A DNA stretch of 26,457 nt. Origin: a bacterium. GTDB taxonomy: Bacteria > Latescibacterota > Latescibacteria > Latescibacterales > Latescibacteraceae. The notes beneath the pieces were generated by a model. That model saw only the letters and a list, made by a program, of their open reading frames with translations. It ran no database searches and was not told where the DNA came from. The stretch's first letter is position 1, and every line of letters begins with the position of its first letter. The stretch lies in contig JAJFUH010000087.1 in the NCBI GenBank assembly GCA_021372535.1, positions 1 through 26,457 of the forward strand, given 5' to 3'. Position numbers and translations under genes: made by a program. Below are positions 25,400-26,457 of this stretch, in pieces.

Positions 25400-26146
25400 A
25401 TGATTTCACTCAATAACATATCGAAAGAGTATGATATGGGGCATGTTACGGTCAATGCACTCGGCCCTGTTTCGCTCGTGATAGAACGAGGCGAATTTGT
25501 AGCCGTGCTTGGGCCGTCCGGCTCGGGGAAAAGCACGATGATGAATATCCTGGGCTGCCTTGACAAACCGTCACAGGGCGAATATCTCCTCGACAATACG
25601 CCTGTTCACGAATTCAGCCGCACCAAGCTGGCTCGTGTACGGAACAAGAAAGTCGGATTCGTATTCCAGAGCTTCAACCTCCTTCCGTTTGCCTCAGCTT
25701 ATGAAAACATCGAGCTGCCAATGCTCTATGCACGGATGCCGGCCAAAAAACGGATGAATACCGTCAACCATCTTCTGGATATAGTCGGACTTTCCGACCG
25801 GGCTTCACACCGGCCTGCCGAGCTGTCGGGCGGGCAGAGACAGCGTGTTGCCGTGGCGCGGGCGCTCGCGAATGACCCGGACATAATTCTCGCCGATGAA
25901 CCCACGGGAAATCTGGATACGAAATCGGGCACGGAAATTATCGACCTTTTCAGAAGGCTCCATTCGAAGGGGAAAACGCTGATTTTTGTTACCCATGATG
26001 AAAAACTTGCCTCCAAGGCAAAAAGAATCATCCGGCTTCTGGACGGGAAGATAAATCAGGACTACAGCGTGGAATCGGGTATCAGCGACCTTTTAAATAA
26101 AGAATCTACCGATACTTTTATCGGATCAGTTCGTGAGGTCATATAA
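25400..26146 (+). CDS. ABC transporter ATPase (LolD/MacB type)
   Basis: A 248-residue cytoplasmic ATPase that drives the two permeases. AAGGAGG lies 6 nt ahead of the ATG. Walker [10 protein letters not shown] (38-46), Q loop ([10 protein letters not shown]), signature [15 protein letters not shown], Walker [14 protein letters not shown] and the H loop FVTHDEK are all intact. The overall form ([29 protein letters not shown]) is that of the LolD/MacB/FtsE group. A tail of about 25 residues after LLDGKI (to SVREVI) is longer than in most LolD proteins. It is the last gene of the four; with a HlyD adaptor and two MacB-type permeases, the system most likely exports a small molecule, peptide or lipid from the periplasmic side. 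The substrate cannot be read. Confidence 0.95.
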   Translation: MISLNNISKEYDMGHVTVNALGPVSLVIERGEFVAVLGPSGSGKSTMMNILGCLDKPSQGEYLLDNTPVHEFSRTKLARVRNKKVGFVFQSFNLLPFASAYENIELPMLYARMPAKKRMNTVNHLLDIVGLSDRASHRPAELSGGQRQRVAVARALANDPDIILADEPTGNLDTKSGTEIIDLFRRLHSKGKTLIFVTHDEKLASKAKRIIRLLDGKINQDYSVESGISDLLNKESTDTFIGSVREVI

Positions 26147-26457
26147 AAATCCGGTTATCCGGTTTAGTTCATAGTATTTGCTCATGAGATGTTATTTACA
26201 TAAATATGTCATTCCCGTGAAAACGGGATCTATCATCTAATGCTCATAACAGAGCGATGTTAATACTGGATTCCCAATTCATTTCGTTTTTGGGAATGAC
26301 AATAATCGTGCACTAACTTATTGATTATGATTAAATTGATAACCGTATTCAGAACTGTCCGGTTAAACTACTGAGTACCTTTTATTTGCAGTAGAATATG
26401 ATAGTTGCCACTCTTAACCATGGAAACTCACCCCGCGCATAACACCTTGATAAAATA
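26147..26457. other. 311-bp gap at the window end, mainly repeat
   Basis: After the ATPase gene come the dRS3-like element (26208-26300), an AT-rich stretch, and a possible start of the 16727-type repeat at 26419-26434. No coding region was seen. Confidence 0.5.
26208..26300. repeat. dRS3-like palindromic element, copy 2 (93 bp)
   Basis: The same GTCATTCCC (26208-26216) and GGGAATGAC (26292-26300) ends as the copy at 1953-2046, in the same orientation. The left hairpin ATTCCCGT-GAAA-ACGGGA and the right arm ATTCCCAA (26270-26277) with TTGGGAAT (26290-26297) are kept; the middle part differs. Nearly identical ends with a divergent centre suggest that the ends are what is selected or recognised. 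Confidence 0.8.

Noticed and set aside
26419-26434. Copy of the 16727-type inverted repeat at the window edge
   Set aside because: Only about 14 bases match, with one inserted A, and the partner arm would lie outside the window; noted but not called as a feature.

Overview
The window reads as chromosomal DNA of a Gram-negative bacterium, about half G+C, probably from the Fibrobacteres-Chlorobi-Bacteroidetes (FCB) side of the tree or a related candidate phylum. The best clue is a C-terminal sorting domain of the type IX secretion (Por) type on a secreted protein at 18434-19603. A HlyD-type adaptor, a Tat-exported ceramidase-like lipoprotein and many dispersed palindromic repeats agree with this. 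The lineage is inference; no rRNA or other marker gene is present.

Layout. (1) 208-5814 (+): three large signalling proteins: a PAS-histidine kinase-receiver hybrid, a receiver-PAS-GAF-histidine kinase, and an NtrC-type sigma-54 activator directly behind it. (2) 5815-6550: a long repeat-rich gap that ends in a very good sigma-54 (-24/-12) promoter at 6429-6444. (3) 6551-14814 (+): a chemosensory cluster: single-domain receiver, CheA, CheW, CheR, CheD, an HDOD protein, a CheY-like receiver, a CheX/CheC-type phosphatase, a second CheD, and CheB. From cheR on the genes overlap or nearly touch. No methyl-accepting receptor and no flagellar or pilus gene is present. (4) 15200-16657 (+): a Tat-exported neutral-ceramidase-like protein. 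(5) 16981-21043 (-): a three-gene operon of two paralogous secreted beta-propeller-like proteins around an SGNH-like secreted protein with a type IX sorting tail. (6) 21690-26146 (+): an ABC efflux/lipoprotein-release type system: HlyD-like adaptor, two MacB/FtsX-type permeases and one ATPase.

How the parts may work together. The kinase at 2264 and the sigma-54 activator at 4315 form a two-component pair. The sigma-54 promoter about 620 bp beyond the activator suggests that this pair switches on the chemosensory genes. The chemosensory set has full methylation and deamidation enzymes (CheR, CheB, CheD) and a phosphatase, but must use receptors encoded elsewhere. Three departures from textbook families stand out: a pair of MshEN/GspE-N-like motifs inside CheA, a second CheD that keeps Cys and His but has Tyr where the catalytic Thr should be and is translationally coupled to CheX, and a Tyr directly after the phospho-accepting His of the first kinase.

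Gaps between operons carry at least four families of palindromic repeat. One, a 93-94 bp element with GTCATTCCC ends and an inner hairpin like the Neisseria dRS3 repeat, occurs near both ends of the window (1953-2046 and 26208-26300). No CRISPR array, tRNA, rRNA, transposase or integrase was seen.
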